Source: CAZAQK01 sp964535825 | Lineage (GTDB): Bacteria; Pseudomonadota; Alphaproteobacteria; Rickettsiales; SXRF01 | Length of the DNA: 64,000 nucleotides | Assembly: GCA_964535825.1 (NCBI GenBank) | Contig: CAZHUC010000003.1 | Coordinates: 62,001-126,000, forward strand | Direction of reading: 5' to 3' | Shown here: positions 25,381-34,311 of the stretch, piece after piece | Layout of the letters: the number at the start of each line of letters is the position of its first letter | Numbering within the stretch: the stretch's first letter is position 1 | Notes under the pieces: generated by a model | The model's database searches: none | What the model was told of the DNA's origin: nothing | The model's input: the letters and a program-made list of their open reading frames with translations, nothing else | Made by a program: the position numbers and the translations under genes

Positions 25381-26982
25381 TTACATCCTGAACACACCAA
25401 ACTTAGTGTCTTCAATCGGCGCGTTCAAACTCGCGGCTATTGCCAGTCCGAGTACGTCACGGGTGGTAATGGGGTCGATGATGCCATCATCCCACAACCT
25501 TGCAGTGCTGTAATACGCGCTACCTTCGGTGGCGTATTTTTCCAGTATTGGCTCGCGGATAGCATCGATATCTTTTTGCGACAACTTCTTGCCTTCTTTT
25601 TCGAGTGCATCGGTGCGAACGCGCGCGAGCACGTCAGCTGCCTGCTCACCACCCATCACGGAAATTTTTGCATTCGGCCACATGAACATGAAACGCGGAT
25701 CAAATGCACGGCCACACATGCCGTAATTACCTGCGCCGAACGACCCACCGATCACCACGGTGAATTTAGGCACAGCAGCATTGGATACGGCCATCACCAT
25801 TTTGGCGCCATGGCGTGCGATGCCTTCTGATTCATATTTCTTGCCCACCATGAAGCCGGTGATATTCTGCAAAAACACCAGCGGAATTTTACGCTGCGCG
25901 CAGAGCTCGATGAAGTGGGTGGCCTTGATAGCAGACTCAGAGAACAAGATGCCGTTATTCGCCACAATACCTACCGGCGAGCCATGGATGGAGGCGAAAC
26001 AACACACCACCGTTGTACCATAACGTTTCTTGAATTCATGGAACTTCGAACCATCAACGATGCGGGTGATAATATCACGCACATCGAACGGCACACGGGT
26101 GGATTCCTTTGGCAGGATGCCGTAAATCTCTTCCGCCGGATGCTGTGGTTCTTCGTACGGCGCGGTGTTGCGTTTTGCTGCGGTCTTCCAGTTCAGGTTC
26201 GCCACAATATCACGCACCTTGGCGAGGGCTTCTTCTTCATTCTCAGCAAAATGATCGGCCACGCCGGATTGGCTGGTGTGCACATTCGCACCGCCCAGAT
26301 CTTCCGAGGTTACGTCTTCACCGGTGGCCGCTTTCACCAGTGGCGGGCCAGCAAGGAAGATCGTGCCGTTGCCTTTTACGATCACCGATTCATCGCACAT
26401 GGCAGGTACATACGCGCCACCCGCGGTGCATGAGCCAACAACGGCGGCAATCTGCGGAATACCGGCAGCAGACATGCGCGCCTGATTGAAGAAGATGCGG
26501 CCGAAATGGTCACGGTCGGGGAATACTTCATCCTGCATGGGCAGGAATGCGCCGCCGGAATCTACGAGGTAAATGCAGGGCAGGCGGTTCTGGAACGCGA
26601 TCTCCTGTGCGCGCAGGTGCTTTTTTACGGTAAGCGGAAAATATGTGCCGCCTTTTACGGTGGCATCATTCGCCACGAACATACATTCATGCCCGTGCAC
26701 GCGGCCAATGCCGGTGACGACACCCGCAGAGGGTACGCCGCCTTCTTCCTTATACATATCCCACGCGGCAAGCGCCGAAAGCTCAAGGAAGGGAGAGCCA
26801 GCATCCAAAATGCGGTTGATGCGTTCACGCGGCAGTAACTTGCCACGGCTATGGTGGCGCTCCACGGCTTTTTGTCCACCGCCTTGTGATATGAGTTCAA
26901 GGCGCTCAGCCAGTTCATCAGCCAGTTCGCGGTGGTAGGATGCGTTATCTTGCGGGGTGTTTTTCATAGCAGCTGATTTCAT
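25381..26982 (-). CDS. Methylcrotonyl-CoA carboxylase beta subunit (carboxyltransferase)
   Basis: Transfers carboxyl from biotin to 3-methylcrotonyl-CoA. The 533-residue protein has the two crotonase-like halves of acyl-CoA carboxyltransferases: ATVKGGTYFPLTVKKHLRAQEIA, YLVDSGGAFLP and GSCTAGGAYVPAMCDE in the N-half, and NNGILFSESAIKATHFIELC, FLQNITGFMVG and GGSFGAGNYGMCGRAFDPRF in the C-half, close to known MCC beta chains. An internal ATG five codons in (MKNTPQ) is an alternative start. It lies two bases after the acyl-CoA dehydrogenase gene, in operon. Confidence 0.94.
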   Translation of the reverse strand: MKSAAMKNTPQDNASYHRELADELAERLELISQGGGQKAVERHHSRGKLLPRERINRILDAGSPFLELSALAAWDMYKEEGGVPSAGVVTGIGRVHGHECMFVANDATVKGGTYFPLTVKKHLRAQEIAFQNRLPCIYLVDSGGAFLPMQDEVFPDRDHFGRIFFNQARMSAAGIPQIAAVVGSCTAGGAYVPAMCDESVIVKGNGTIFLAGPPLVKAATGEDVTSEDLGGANVHTSQSGVADHFAENEEEALAKVRDIVANLNWKTAAKRNTAPYEEPQHPAEEIYGILPKESTRVPFDVRDIITRIVDGSKFHEFKKRYGTTVVCCFASIHGSPVGIVANNGILFSESAIKATHFIELCAQRKIPLVFLQNITGFMVGKKYESEGIARHGAKMVMAVSNAAVPKFTVVIGGSFGAGNYGMCGRAFDPRFMFMWPNAKISVMGGEQAADVLARVRTDALEKEGKKLSQKDIDAIREPILEKYATEGSAYYSTARLWDDGIIDPITTRDVLGLAIAASLNAPIEDTKFGVFRM

Positions 26983-26984
26983 AA

Positions 26985-28187
26985 TTACTCCGCGCAGCCG
27001 ATGGCGCGGGAGATGATAAGGCGCTGGATCTCCGACGTGCCTTCACCGATGCGAAGCAGGCGGTGATCGCGCCAGAAGCGCTCGACTTCATATTCTTCCA
27101 TCAGGCCATAACCGCCGTGTATCTGCACGGCCATGTCAGACACTTCACCGGCCACTTCTGAGGCGTAGAGTTTTGCCATTGCGCCTTCTTTGGTGAATGG
27201 CATGCCATTATCAGCCATCCAGCAGGTTTTGTAGAGCATGTTGCGGGCGAGTTCTATTTTCATGTGCATGTCAGCCAGTGCGAAAGCAATGCTTTGGAAA
27301 TGCGCGATAGGCTGGCCGAACTGCTTACGCTCTTTTGCATAAGCGAGGGCTTTTTCATATGCACCCTGTGCACAGCCCACACCCATGGCGGCGATACCGA
27401 TTTTACCGCGGTCGAGTGTGGCAAGCATCTGCTTGCTGCCGTCACCTTGTTTGCCCAGCATGTTGGCATCTGGCACAAAGACATCTTCGAAGTAAATTTC
27501 GCAGGTGTCCGATGCGCGCCACATGAGCTTGCCGTGCATGGATTTGGCGGTGAGGCCTTTTGTGCCAGCTTCCACGATGAAGCAGGAGAGTTCCGGTTTA
27601 CCTTCACCCTTGCTGCCGGTTACGGCCTGCACGGTGATGCCGGCATTCATCTTGTTGGCGTTGGTGATGAATATCTTAGAGCCATTGATCTTCCAGCCGC
27701 CATCGACCTTTACCGCTTTGGTTTTGCTGCCGCGCGAGTCAGACCCAGCGCCTGGCTCGGTAAGGCCAAATGCCCAAAGTTTGTCACCGGTGCAAAGCTG
27801 CGGCAGGTATTTTTTCTTCTGTTCTTCATTGCCGAAATAATAAAGCGGGCCAATACCCAGAGAATTATGGGCGGTGATGGTGGCGGCTTGCGAGCCATCC
27901 ACACGGGCAATCTCTTCACAGGCAATAGCATAGGCCAAATAATCCATATCATGCCCGCCATACTGCGAAGGCAGCACAATACCGAACAAACCAAGTTGCC
28001 CCATCTTGCGGGTTAAATCTTCGGAGAACTGCTCCTTCTTATCCAGCTCATGCGCTTTGGGTGCGATCTCGCTTTCAGCGAATTTGCGCACACTATCGCG
28101 CAGCATCTGGTGCATTTCGGGGAGTTCGAAGTTCATGTTACCTGTGGTCATGTCGTTTTCTTTTCTCTGAGTTTGCGTGCCAGCCAT
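26985..28187 (-). CDS. Acyl-CoA dehydrogenase in the isovaleryl-CoA dehydrogenase position
   Basis: First enzyme of the leucine block, expected to turn isovaleryl-CoA into 3-methylcrotonyl-CoA. About 400 residues; the FAD/substrate motif AFGLTEPGAGSDSRGSKT and the C-terminal RIGEGTSEIQRLIISRAIG are seen. True isovaleryl-CoA dehydrogenases have GAGTSE here and carry their catalytic Glu on an earlier helix (LDLER-like). This protein instead has Glu in GEGTSE and LDRGKIGIAA on that helix, that is, the short-chain acyl-CoA dehydrogenase arrangement. Function by position and by active site therefore disagree. The start is uncertain: 28193, ATG 28187 (chosen, TTAGGTG upstream) or ATG 28151. Confidence 0.85.
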   Translation of the reverse strand: MAGTQTQRKENDMTTGNMNFELPEMHQMLRDSVRKFAESEIAPKAHELDKKEQFSEDLTRKMGQLGLFGIVLPSQYGGHDMDYLAYAIACEEIARVDGSQAATITAHNSLGIGPLYYFGNEEQKKKYLPQLCTGDKLWAFGLTEPGAGSDSRGSKTKAVKVDGGWKINGSKIFITNANKMNAGITVQAVTGSKGEGKPELSCFIVEAGTKGLTAKSMHGKLMWRASDTCEIYFEDVFVPDANMLGKQGDGSKQMLATLDRGKIGIAAMGVGCAQGAYEKALAYAKERKQFGQPIAHFQSIAFALADMHMKIELARNMLYKTCWMADNGMPFTKEGAMAKLYASEVAGEVSDMAVQIHGGYGLMEEYEVERFWRDHRLLRIGEGTSEIQRLIISRAIGCAE

Positions 28188-28219
28188 AAACACCTAATCT
28201 GAATGGATATATTTTACAG

Positions 28220-28247
28220 TTGTAGTAGTTCTACAATGGGTTATGTA
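28220..28247. promoter_or_regulatory. Palindrome and possible promoter between the leucine block and the MaoC gene
   Basis: TTGTAG (28220-28225) and CTACAA (28231-28236) form a 6-base inverted repeat with a 5-base centre. On the plus strand TTGTAG also stands 16 bases before TATGTA (28242-28247), a plausible -35/-10 pair for the MaoC gene, whose ATG is 22 bases on. A regulator bound here could control both divergent units. Confidence 0.4.
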
Positions 28248-28268
28248 TTTTGTGCAACAGGAGAAGCC

Positions 28269-28727
28269 ATGAGCACCCCACTTTATTACGAAGATTTTAC
28301 CATTGGCCAGACGCTGGAAAGTCGTAGCCACTACACGATAGACCGCGAAGGCGCGATACATTTTGCCAAAGAATTTGATCCTCAAGACCAGCATATTGAT
28401 GAGGATAAAGCAAAAGACAGCGTATTCGGCGAACTGGTGGTAAGCGGTTGGCACACGGCAGCAGCCACCATGCGGCTCAAGACCCAGACCGATCTTGTTT
28501 ACATATCAGGCGGCCTTGTGGGGCTGGGCACGGAAAGCATGCGCTGGCCAAGGCCAACCATGCCGGGGGATACGCTGCGACTTGTGATAACCATTCTGGA
28601 TAAGCGGCTTTCCCAGTCCAAGCCCGGCAAGGGAGTCATCAAATACAAAGCAGAGACCCTGAATCAAAAGGGCGAGTTGATGATGGAAATGGTAACGCAC
28701 GTTATCGTGCCCTGCCGCGCTACTTAG
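28269..28727 (+). CDS. MaoC-family dehydratase (R-specific enoyl-CoA hydratase type)
   Basis: A hotdog-fold protein of 152 residues. The hydratase motif region reads YTIDREGAIHFAKEFDPQDQHIDEDKAKDSVFGELVVSGWHTAA, with the catalytic Asp and His (FDPQDQHID) of MaoC/PhaJ enzymes. I take ATG 28269, which has CAGGAGAAGCC in front of it; the longer frame has no such site. Divergent from the leucine operon with a shared 80-base promoter region, and its 3' end overlaps the convergent sugar dehydrogenase by 8 bases. The substrate is unknown. Confidence 0.88.
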   Translation: MSTPLYYEDFTIGQTLESRSHYTIDREGAIHFAKEFDPQDQHIDEDKAKDSVFGELVVSGWHTAAATMRLKTQTDLVYISGGLVGLGTESMRWPRPTMPGDTLRLVITILDKRLSQSKPGKGVIKYKAETLNQKGELMMEMVTHVIVPCRAT

Positions 28728-29877
28728 CTGCCAGTTTTTCAGGTATCGCAGGTTCAACTTTTAATACATGCCCATCATCACTGTCGGTAAGCAGGTAGAT
28801 AGCGCCATCTGGACCTTGGCGCACATCACGGATGCGGCGCTTCATATCGGTAAGTAAGCGCTCCTCTTTGATCACCTTGCCATCTTTAATATCAAGACGG
28901 ACGAGGCACATGCATTTCAGGCCGCCTACGAACACATCACCCTTCCACTCAGGGAAGGCTGCGCCGGTATAGAATATCATACCGGATGGAGCGATGGAGG
29001 GATTCCAGTGGTATAGTGGTTCTATAAAGCCACGCCCGGCATGGTCATCGGGGATCGGTATCAGGGAATAATGCGAGCCATAACTTGCTTCTGGCCATCC
29101 ATAGTTCTTGCCGGGTTTAATGATGTTGATCTCGTCGCCGCCGCGTGGTCCGTGCTCAGCGACCCATAATTCTCCGGTTGCCGGATTAAGCGCCGCACCC
29201 TGAATGTTACGGTGACCATAAGACCATATCTCAGACATGGTATCAGGGACGCTGCTGAAAGGATTGTTCTTAGGGATCGATCCGTCCGTTTCGATGCGCA
29301 CAATCTTGCCAAGATGCGAGGTCAGGTCCTGTGCCTTCTCGGCATAATCGAAGCGCTCACCCAGTGTGATGAACAGTTTCTCATTGCGGGCGATCACCAG
29401 GCGTGAACCAAAATGGTTGCTGCCTAATACTTTGGGGTGCTGACTGAAAATAACCTTTACATCAGTAAGTGCGCCGTTCTTAAGCACGGCATTCGCTACA
29501 TTTGTGCTTGCCAGGCCGGCAGATTTTTCCTTTTCTTCCGCATAGGAAAAATAGATGTGCTTGTTATCCTTGAACTGTGGATGCAGCACAATATCAAGAA
29601 GCCCGCCTTGCCCCTGATCGAATACTTTTGGCACGCCTTTGACGGGTTCAGATACTGCTCCATCGGGAGAAACGATCCGGATACGGCCAGCGCGTTCAGT
29701 CACCAGCATCTTGCCATCCGGCATGAATACCAGAGCCCATGGATACTCAAGCCCCTTAGCGATGGTTTGCACTTTCACCGCACCGATGTCTGAAGGGAAT
29801 GTACGGGATACAATGTCATCTGCTGTTGCCTGCGAGATCATCAGGCCAAATGCAGCTGCAAGAATTCCATATTTCAT
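28720..29877 (-). CDS. PQQ-dependent aldose sugar dehydrogenase, YliI-like, periplasmic
   Basis: A six-bladed beta-propeller quinoprotein (385 residues) that oxidises sugars to lactones with PQQ. A signal peptide (MKYGILAAAFGLMISQATA) precedes LEYPWALVFMPDGKMLVTERAGRI, the propeller repeats and HGPRGGDEINIIKPGKNYGWPEASYG, a typical Asd/YliI segment with PQQ-binding residues. The start is ATG 29877 with GAGGCATCC upstream; the longer frame adds 51 basic residues before the signal peptide. No pqq genes are in view. It follows the antiporter gene with a 19-base gap. Confidence 0.9.
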   Translation of the reverse strand: MKYGILAAAFGLMISQATADDIVSRTFPSDIGAVKVQTIAKGLEYPWALVFMPDGKMLVTERAGRIRIVSPDGAVSEPVKGVPKVFDQGQGGLLDIVLHPQFKDNKHIYFSYAEEKEKSAGLASTNVANAVLKNGALTDVKVIFSQHPKVLGSNHFGSRLVIARNEKLFITLGERFDYAEKAQDLTSHLGKIVRIETDGSIPKNNPFSSVPDTMSEIWSYGHRNIQGAALNPATGELWVAEHGPRGGDEINIIKPGKNYGWPEASYGSHYSLIPIPDDHAGRGFIEPLYHWNPSIAPSGMIFYTGAAFPEWKGDVFVGGLKCMCLVRLDIKDGKVIKEERLLTDMKRRIRDVRQGPDGAIYLLTDSDDGHVLKVEPAIPEKLAAK

Positions 29878-29896
29878 GGATGCCTCACGATGGTTT

Positions 29897-31705
29897 TTAC
29901 TTATCAGGCGTCGTACGAATATCCTCACGCATGATCTGTGCCAATTCACCGCGGGACTGTCGTGCGAAGGTAATGAGCTCCGGCTCTTTCTCAAAAAATT
30001 CGAACGAATGTGTAAGCGTTGCTTCATCATGTTCCTTGAATTGTTGTGCTCTGCGTTCCGCTTCGCTTTGGCTTGTGCCTAGTGCTTTAAGCACTTCTGT
30101 TGCCATGACCAGCGAGGCTTCAAACATTTCCCGTCGGAAATAATCAACACCTGCCTTGTGTAGCTCGTAAGCGTGGCGGCGATTGCGTGCGCGGGCGAAT
30201 ATTTTTAGGTTAGGAAAATTATCCTTCGCCAGTCGCACGATCTCAAGGCACTTATCCGCATTATCTACGGCTACAACAAGAATCTTTGCCTTGTCCGCAT
30301 GTGCATTATGCAACAGATCGAGACGGGATGCATCCCCGAAATAACATTGCACACCAAATTTACGGATCTGTTCGATCTGGTCGGGGTTGCTTTCCAGAAT
30401 AGTAACGTTGATGTTGCGGGCAACCAGCATACGACCAATGATCTGCCCAAAGCGGCCATAGCCAGCGATGATAACAGGATTTGCTTCGTTAATTTCGTCA
30501 TGAGGGCGAGTAGGCAGGATGCTCATGAAGCGCGGGATGATGAAACGTTCGGCCAGTACCATCAGCACCGGTGTCAGTGCCATGGAAAGTGCAACCGTAA
30601 GCACGAGTATGGCAGAAAGTTCTGTATCCAGAATGCCAAGCCCACCCGCATATTGAAACAGTACGAATGCAAATTCACTGCCTTGGGCAAGTGCGATCGC
30701 GTATAGCATTTTCTGCCCGTCGCGCAGGCCAAAGCAATGTGCGAGTGCCAGCATGATAGCAGCTTTCCCGACGACCAGTGCCAGTACCAATGCGGCGATC
30801 AGCAGTGCTTCGTTCTGAAGTAAGGTAAAGTTGATACCCATGCCGACAGAAATGAAGAACAGGCCAAGCAGCAGACCCTTGAACGGCTGGATGTCAGATT
30901 CCAACGTGTGGCGGTATTCGGAGTTGGCCAGTACGATACCGGCAAGGAACGCTCCCAGCGCCGGAGAGATGCCGATAGCTTGCATGAGCAGCGTGATACC
31001 GACCACCAGTGCCAACGAGGTGGCGGTGAATACTTCGCGCAGATTGGTTTTTGCGACAAAGCGGAACAGATAGCGCGAAAGATGACGGCCACCGATCGTG
31101 ATACCCACCATAACTGCCGCAATGATCGACATGCGAAGGAATGCAGGCAGTTCGTACAGAATGTTGCCGTGGTCAGCGATGCTGGCAGGAGACGTGGCAA
31201 GCAGCGGCATTAAAAGCAATATGGGAATGACCGCCAGATCCTGAAAGAGCAGGGTGGCAAAGCTGCTTTCACCGGCGGAGGTTTGCATCAGGCCTTTTTC
31301 TTGCAGCATCTGTAATACCAGTGCAGTGGAAGACAGTGATAGTGCCATGCCGCAGCTGATGCTGATCGGGAACGAGAAGCCAAGCCACATGCCAGCAGCA
31401 GTGAAAACAGCAGAGGTAACAACCACCTGCAGTCCGCCAAGGCCGATAATAAATTTGCGCAACTGCCATAATGAGGCAGGGTCGAGCTCAAGGCCGATCA
31501 GGAAGAGCATCATGATAACGCCGAACTCGGCGAAATGCATGATATCGGTGGCATCGTCAAAGAAGCCAAGACCGAATGGGCCGATCAATACACCTGCCAG
31601 CAGATACCCGATGACCGAACCCAGCTTGAACCTGCCGACCAGCGGCACGACCACACAGGCCGCAAGCAAGAACACGAACACATGGAACAGGAAGCCATTA
31701 TCCAT
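29897..31705 (-). CDS. CPA2-family monovalent cation:proton antiporter (KefB/C-like)
   Basis: An inner-membrane K+/H+ or Na+/H+ antiporter of 602 residues. About 12 hydrophobic helices occupy residues 5-385 and include the CPA2 elements FLIGLELDPASLWQLRK, SLSSTALVLQML and FLAGIVLANSEY. A cytoplasmic TrkA_N domain (VIIAGYGRFGQIIGRML near 409) for NAD(H) follows, then a charged tail. No ancillary kefF/kefG gene adjoins it. Its ATG overlaps the stop of hutF by 8 bases, an odd operon pairing. Confidence 0.93.
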   Translation of the reverse strand: MDNGFLFHVFVFLLAACVVVPLVGRFKLGSVIGYLLAGVLIGPFGLGFFDDATDIMHFAEFGVIMMLFLIGLELDPASLWQLRKFIIGLGGLQVVVTSAVFTAAGMWLGFSFPISISCGMALSLSSTALVLQMLQEKGLMQTSAGESSFATLLFQDLAVIPILLLMPLLATSPASIADHGNILYELPAFLRMSIIAAVMVGITIGGRHLSRYLFRFVAKTNLREVFTATSLALVVGITLLMQAIGISPALGAFLAGIVLANSEYRHTLESDIQPFKGLLLGLFFISVGMGINFTLLQNEALLIAALVLALVVGKAAIMLALAHCFGLRDGQKMLYAIALAQGSEFAFVLFQYAGGLGILDTELSAILVLTVALSMALTPVLMVLAERFIIPRFMSILPTRPHDEINEANPVIIAGYGRFGQIIGRMLVARNINVTILESNPDQIEQIRKFGVQCYFGDASRLDLLHNAHADKAKILVVAVDNADKCLEIVRLAKDNFPNLKIFARARNRRHAYELHKAGVDYFRREMFEASLVMATEVLKALGTSQSEAERRAQQFKEHDEATLTHSFEFFEKEPELITFARQSRGELAQIMREDIRTTPDK

Positions 31706-33038
31706 GCAAATATTGTCCGTTCTTTATCACACGTTTTCCTGCAACGAACACATGCGCCATTTTGGGCTGTAGCGCGAAGATCAGCGTATCCAGTATGGCA
31801 TCGCCCTTTTTATCAGCAAGCAGTGTGTGGTTCATGGCCGGTGAGATGAGGTCAGCGCGGTAGCCCTTTGCGATGACGCCGCTTTTAATGCCGATGGCTT
31901 GTGCGCCACCTTTCGCTGCCCGTGTGAATAACGTACGGCCGACGGAATCAGAATGCGCATCAAATAATATCGCGCGCCTGCGCTGCGAAAGACGTTGCGC
32001 GTATTCCATCGTTTTGAGTTCTTCCCATGGCGAAGTGCAGACGTTGCTGTCAGAGCCGACACCCAGCGCACCGCGTGCATTAATGAATGCTTCAGCAGAA
32101 AAGATACCATCACCCAGATTGGCTTCGGTGGTAGGGCACAGGCCTGCTACCGCACCGGAATCTGCGAGTCTCTTGGTTTCCGCTTTGGTCATGTGGGTAG
32201 CATGTATGAAGCACCAGTGTGTATTGATGGCGTGATTCTCCAGCAACCATTCGACCGGGCGTTTGCCGCTCCATGCCACACAATCATCCACTTCTTTTAT
32301 CTGTTCAGAAGCATGGATGTGAATCGGGCAATCTTTTAAACCGAGTTTTGGCAGGGCAGCCACAATGCGCTTCAGGCTTTCTGGCGTTACGGCGCGCAAG
32401 GAATGCGGCGCAACGCCGAGTGTTACATCCTCATCATCACCATAATTTTTTACCAGAATTTCCATGAGATTCAGGAATTCATCTGTGGTGTGAGTGAAAC
32501 GTTTTTGCCCATCATGTGCGGATGTGCCACCAAAATCAGCACTTTCATACATCACCGGAAGCAGCGTTAAATGGATGCCGGTTGCTTTGGCAGCCGCCAC
32601 GATACGGTCCGACATTTCCGCAGGGTTGGCGTAATGCTTGCCATTTATATCATTATGCAGGTAATGGAATTCCCCGACCGATGTGTAGCCGCTTTTCAGC
32701 AGTTCCACATAAAGCTCAGAAGCCGTGCGCTCCACATCTTCCGGCGTGAAGCTGCTCAGGAACTTGTACATCACCTCCCGCCAGCTCCAGAAATTATCAT
32801 CCGCTCTGCCGCCGGTGCGCTCAGTGAGGCCTGCCATGGCGCGTTGGAAGGCATGTGAATGCACATTGCTCATGCCCGGCAGAATGAGAGGATAGCTCGG
32901 CATGCCGGATGGCAGTGTGCTACCGCCAGTGACACTTGTGATCATGCCGTCTTCCAGTTCGATCAGTACGTCATCCTGCCAGCCTTCGCTGGTGAGGGCG
33001 GTCTTTGCAAATACGGCGCGTGGTGTTTCCCATTGCAT
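31698..33038 (-). CDS. hutF: Formimidoylglutamate deiminase
   Basis: Converts N-formimidoyl-L-glutamate to N-formyl-L-glutamate plus ammonia, the fourth step in the five-enzyme histidine pathway. An amidohydrolase of 446 residues with metal ligands in LPGMSNVHSHAFQRAMAGL, HASEQ and the C-terminal GSDSNVCTSPWEELKTMEYAQRL. The distinctive LTERTGG..DNFWSWREVMY segment marks HutF rather than guanine deaminase. Divergent from hutI with only 49 bases between their start codons, so the two promoters must overlap. Confidence 0.95.
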   Translation of the reverse strand: MQWETPRAVFAKTALTSEGWQDDVLIELEDGMITSVTGGSTLPSGMPSYPLILPGMSNVHSHAFQRAMAGLTERTGGRADDNFWSWREVMYKFLSSFTPEDVERTASELYVELLKSGYTSVGEFHYLHNDINGKHYANPAEMSDRIVAAAKATGIHLTLLPVMYESADFGGTSAHDGQKRFTHTTDEFLNLMEILVKNYGDDEDVTLGVAPHSLRAVTPESLKRIVAALPKLGLKDCPIHIHASEQIKEVDDCVAWSGKRPVEWLLENHAINTHWCFIHATHMTKAETKRLADSGAVAGLCPTTEANLGDGIFSAEAFINARGALGVGSDSNVCTSPWEELKTMEYAQRLSQRRRAILFDAHSDSVGRTLFTRAAKGGAQAIGIKSGVIAKGYRADLISPAMNHTLLADKKGDAILDTLIFALQPKMAHVFVAGKRVIKNGQYLHG

Positions 33039-33087
33039 GGGGGCAAGTCTCCATTATGATGATTTCCCAAACATATAGACCAAAACC

Positions 33088-34311
33088 ATGCCGACTCACA
33101 ACGAAAAGCACTGCAACCTACTCTTTACCAATGCCAACCTCGCCACCATGACGGGTGGTGGCTATGGTATCATGGAGAAAAGCTGTGTGGGTATCAAAGA
33201 CGGCAAGATCACCCATATCGGCGCGCAGTCAGGCATCACGGCGGATGTGGTGCATGACCTGAAGGGTAGCTGGATAACCCCGGGGCTCATCGATTGCCAC
33301 ACGCATCTGGTCTATGCCGGTAACCGCGCGCATGAATTTGCGGCGCGGCAGGCGGGTAAGACCTATGCAGAGATAGCAGCGGAAGGTGGCGGCATTGCCT
33401 ACACGGTGAAGCAGACACGCGCTGCAAGCGAGGCAGAGCTTTTTGCCCAGAGCGAGAAACGGCTGAAACATTTCCTGCGTGAGGGCGTGACCACCATGGA
33501 GATTAAATCCGGCTATGGGCTGGATATGGAATCCGAACTCAAAATGCTGCGTGTGGCTAAAAAACTTGGCGAGAAATACCCTGTCACTATCCGCAAAACC
33601 TTCTTGGGCGCGCACAGCGTGCCGCCTGAGTTCAAGGGCAGGGCGGATGCGTATATTGATGTGGTGGTAAATGAAATGCTTCCCGCCATCGCCAAAGAAA
33701 ATCTGGCAGATGCGGTGGATGGTTTCTGTGAGCATATTGCCTTCTCACCAGCGCAGATCGCCCGCGTGTTCGATGCTGCAAAAAAGCACGGGCTGGCAGT
33801 GAAGCTGCACGCCGAGCAACTCTCTGACCAGGGCGGGGCAGGGCTTGCCGCGCAGTATAAGGCGCTCTCTGCGGATCATCTGGAGTTCGCCTCGGAAGAA
33901 GGCATCAAGGCAATGGCGGCGAGTGGCACGGTGGCCGTGTTGCTGCCGGGTGCGTTCTATATGCTCAAGGAAAAACAAAAACCGCCGGTTGAGCTGTTGC
34001 GGAAGCACGGCGTGCCGATGGCCATCGCATCCGATTGCAACCCCGGTACATCGCCGGTTTTAAGCCTTATCGCCATGCTCAATATGGGCTGCATCTTGTT
34101 CGGCCTCACGCCGGAAGAAGCATTGAGGGGCATCACCACAAATGCCGCGAAAGCCCTTGGCCTTGCCGATATTGGCACGCTGGAAGTGGGTAAGTTGGCC
34201 GACATGGCGATTTGGGATATTGGACATCCGCAGGATTTGGCGTATCACTTAGGCGGCAACACATGCGTGGGAAGTATAAAAAAAGGACAATACAATGGAA
34301 ATCATTCTTAA
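33088..34311 (+). CDS. hutI: Imidazolonepropionase
   Basis: Hydrolyses 4-imidazolone-5-propionate to N-formimidoylglutamate. The 407-residue amidohydrolase shows LIDCHTHLVYAGNRAHEF with the HxH metal site, EIKSGYGLDMESELKML, KLHAEQLSDQGGAGLAAQY and the metal Asp in ASDCNPGTSPVLSL. The stop overlaps hutH by 17 bases; the two are co-translated. Confidence 0.96.
   Translation: MPTHNEKHCNLLFTNANLATMTGGGYGIMEKSCVGIKDGKITHIGAQSGITADVVHDLKGSWITPGLIDCHTHLVYAGNRAHEFAARQAGKTYAEIAAEGGGIAYTVKQTRAASEAELFAQSEKRLKHFLREGVTTMEIKSGYGLDMESELKMLRVAKKLGEKYPVTIRKTFLGAHSVPPEFKGRADAYIDVVVNEMLPAIAKENLADAVDGFCEHIAFSPAQIARVFDAAKKHGLAVKLHAEQLSDQGGAGLAAQYKALSADHLEFASEEGIKAMAASGTVAVLLPGAFYMLKEKQKPPVELLRKHGVPMAIASDCNPGTSPVLSLIAMLNMGCILFGLTPEEALRGITTNAAKALGLADIGTLEVGKLADMAIWDIGHPQDLAYHLGGNTCVGSIKKGQYNGNHS

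Noticed and set aside
33039..33087. HutC operator between hutF and hutI
   Set aside because: The 49-base gap contains no convincing inverted repeat of the HutC type.
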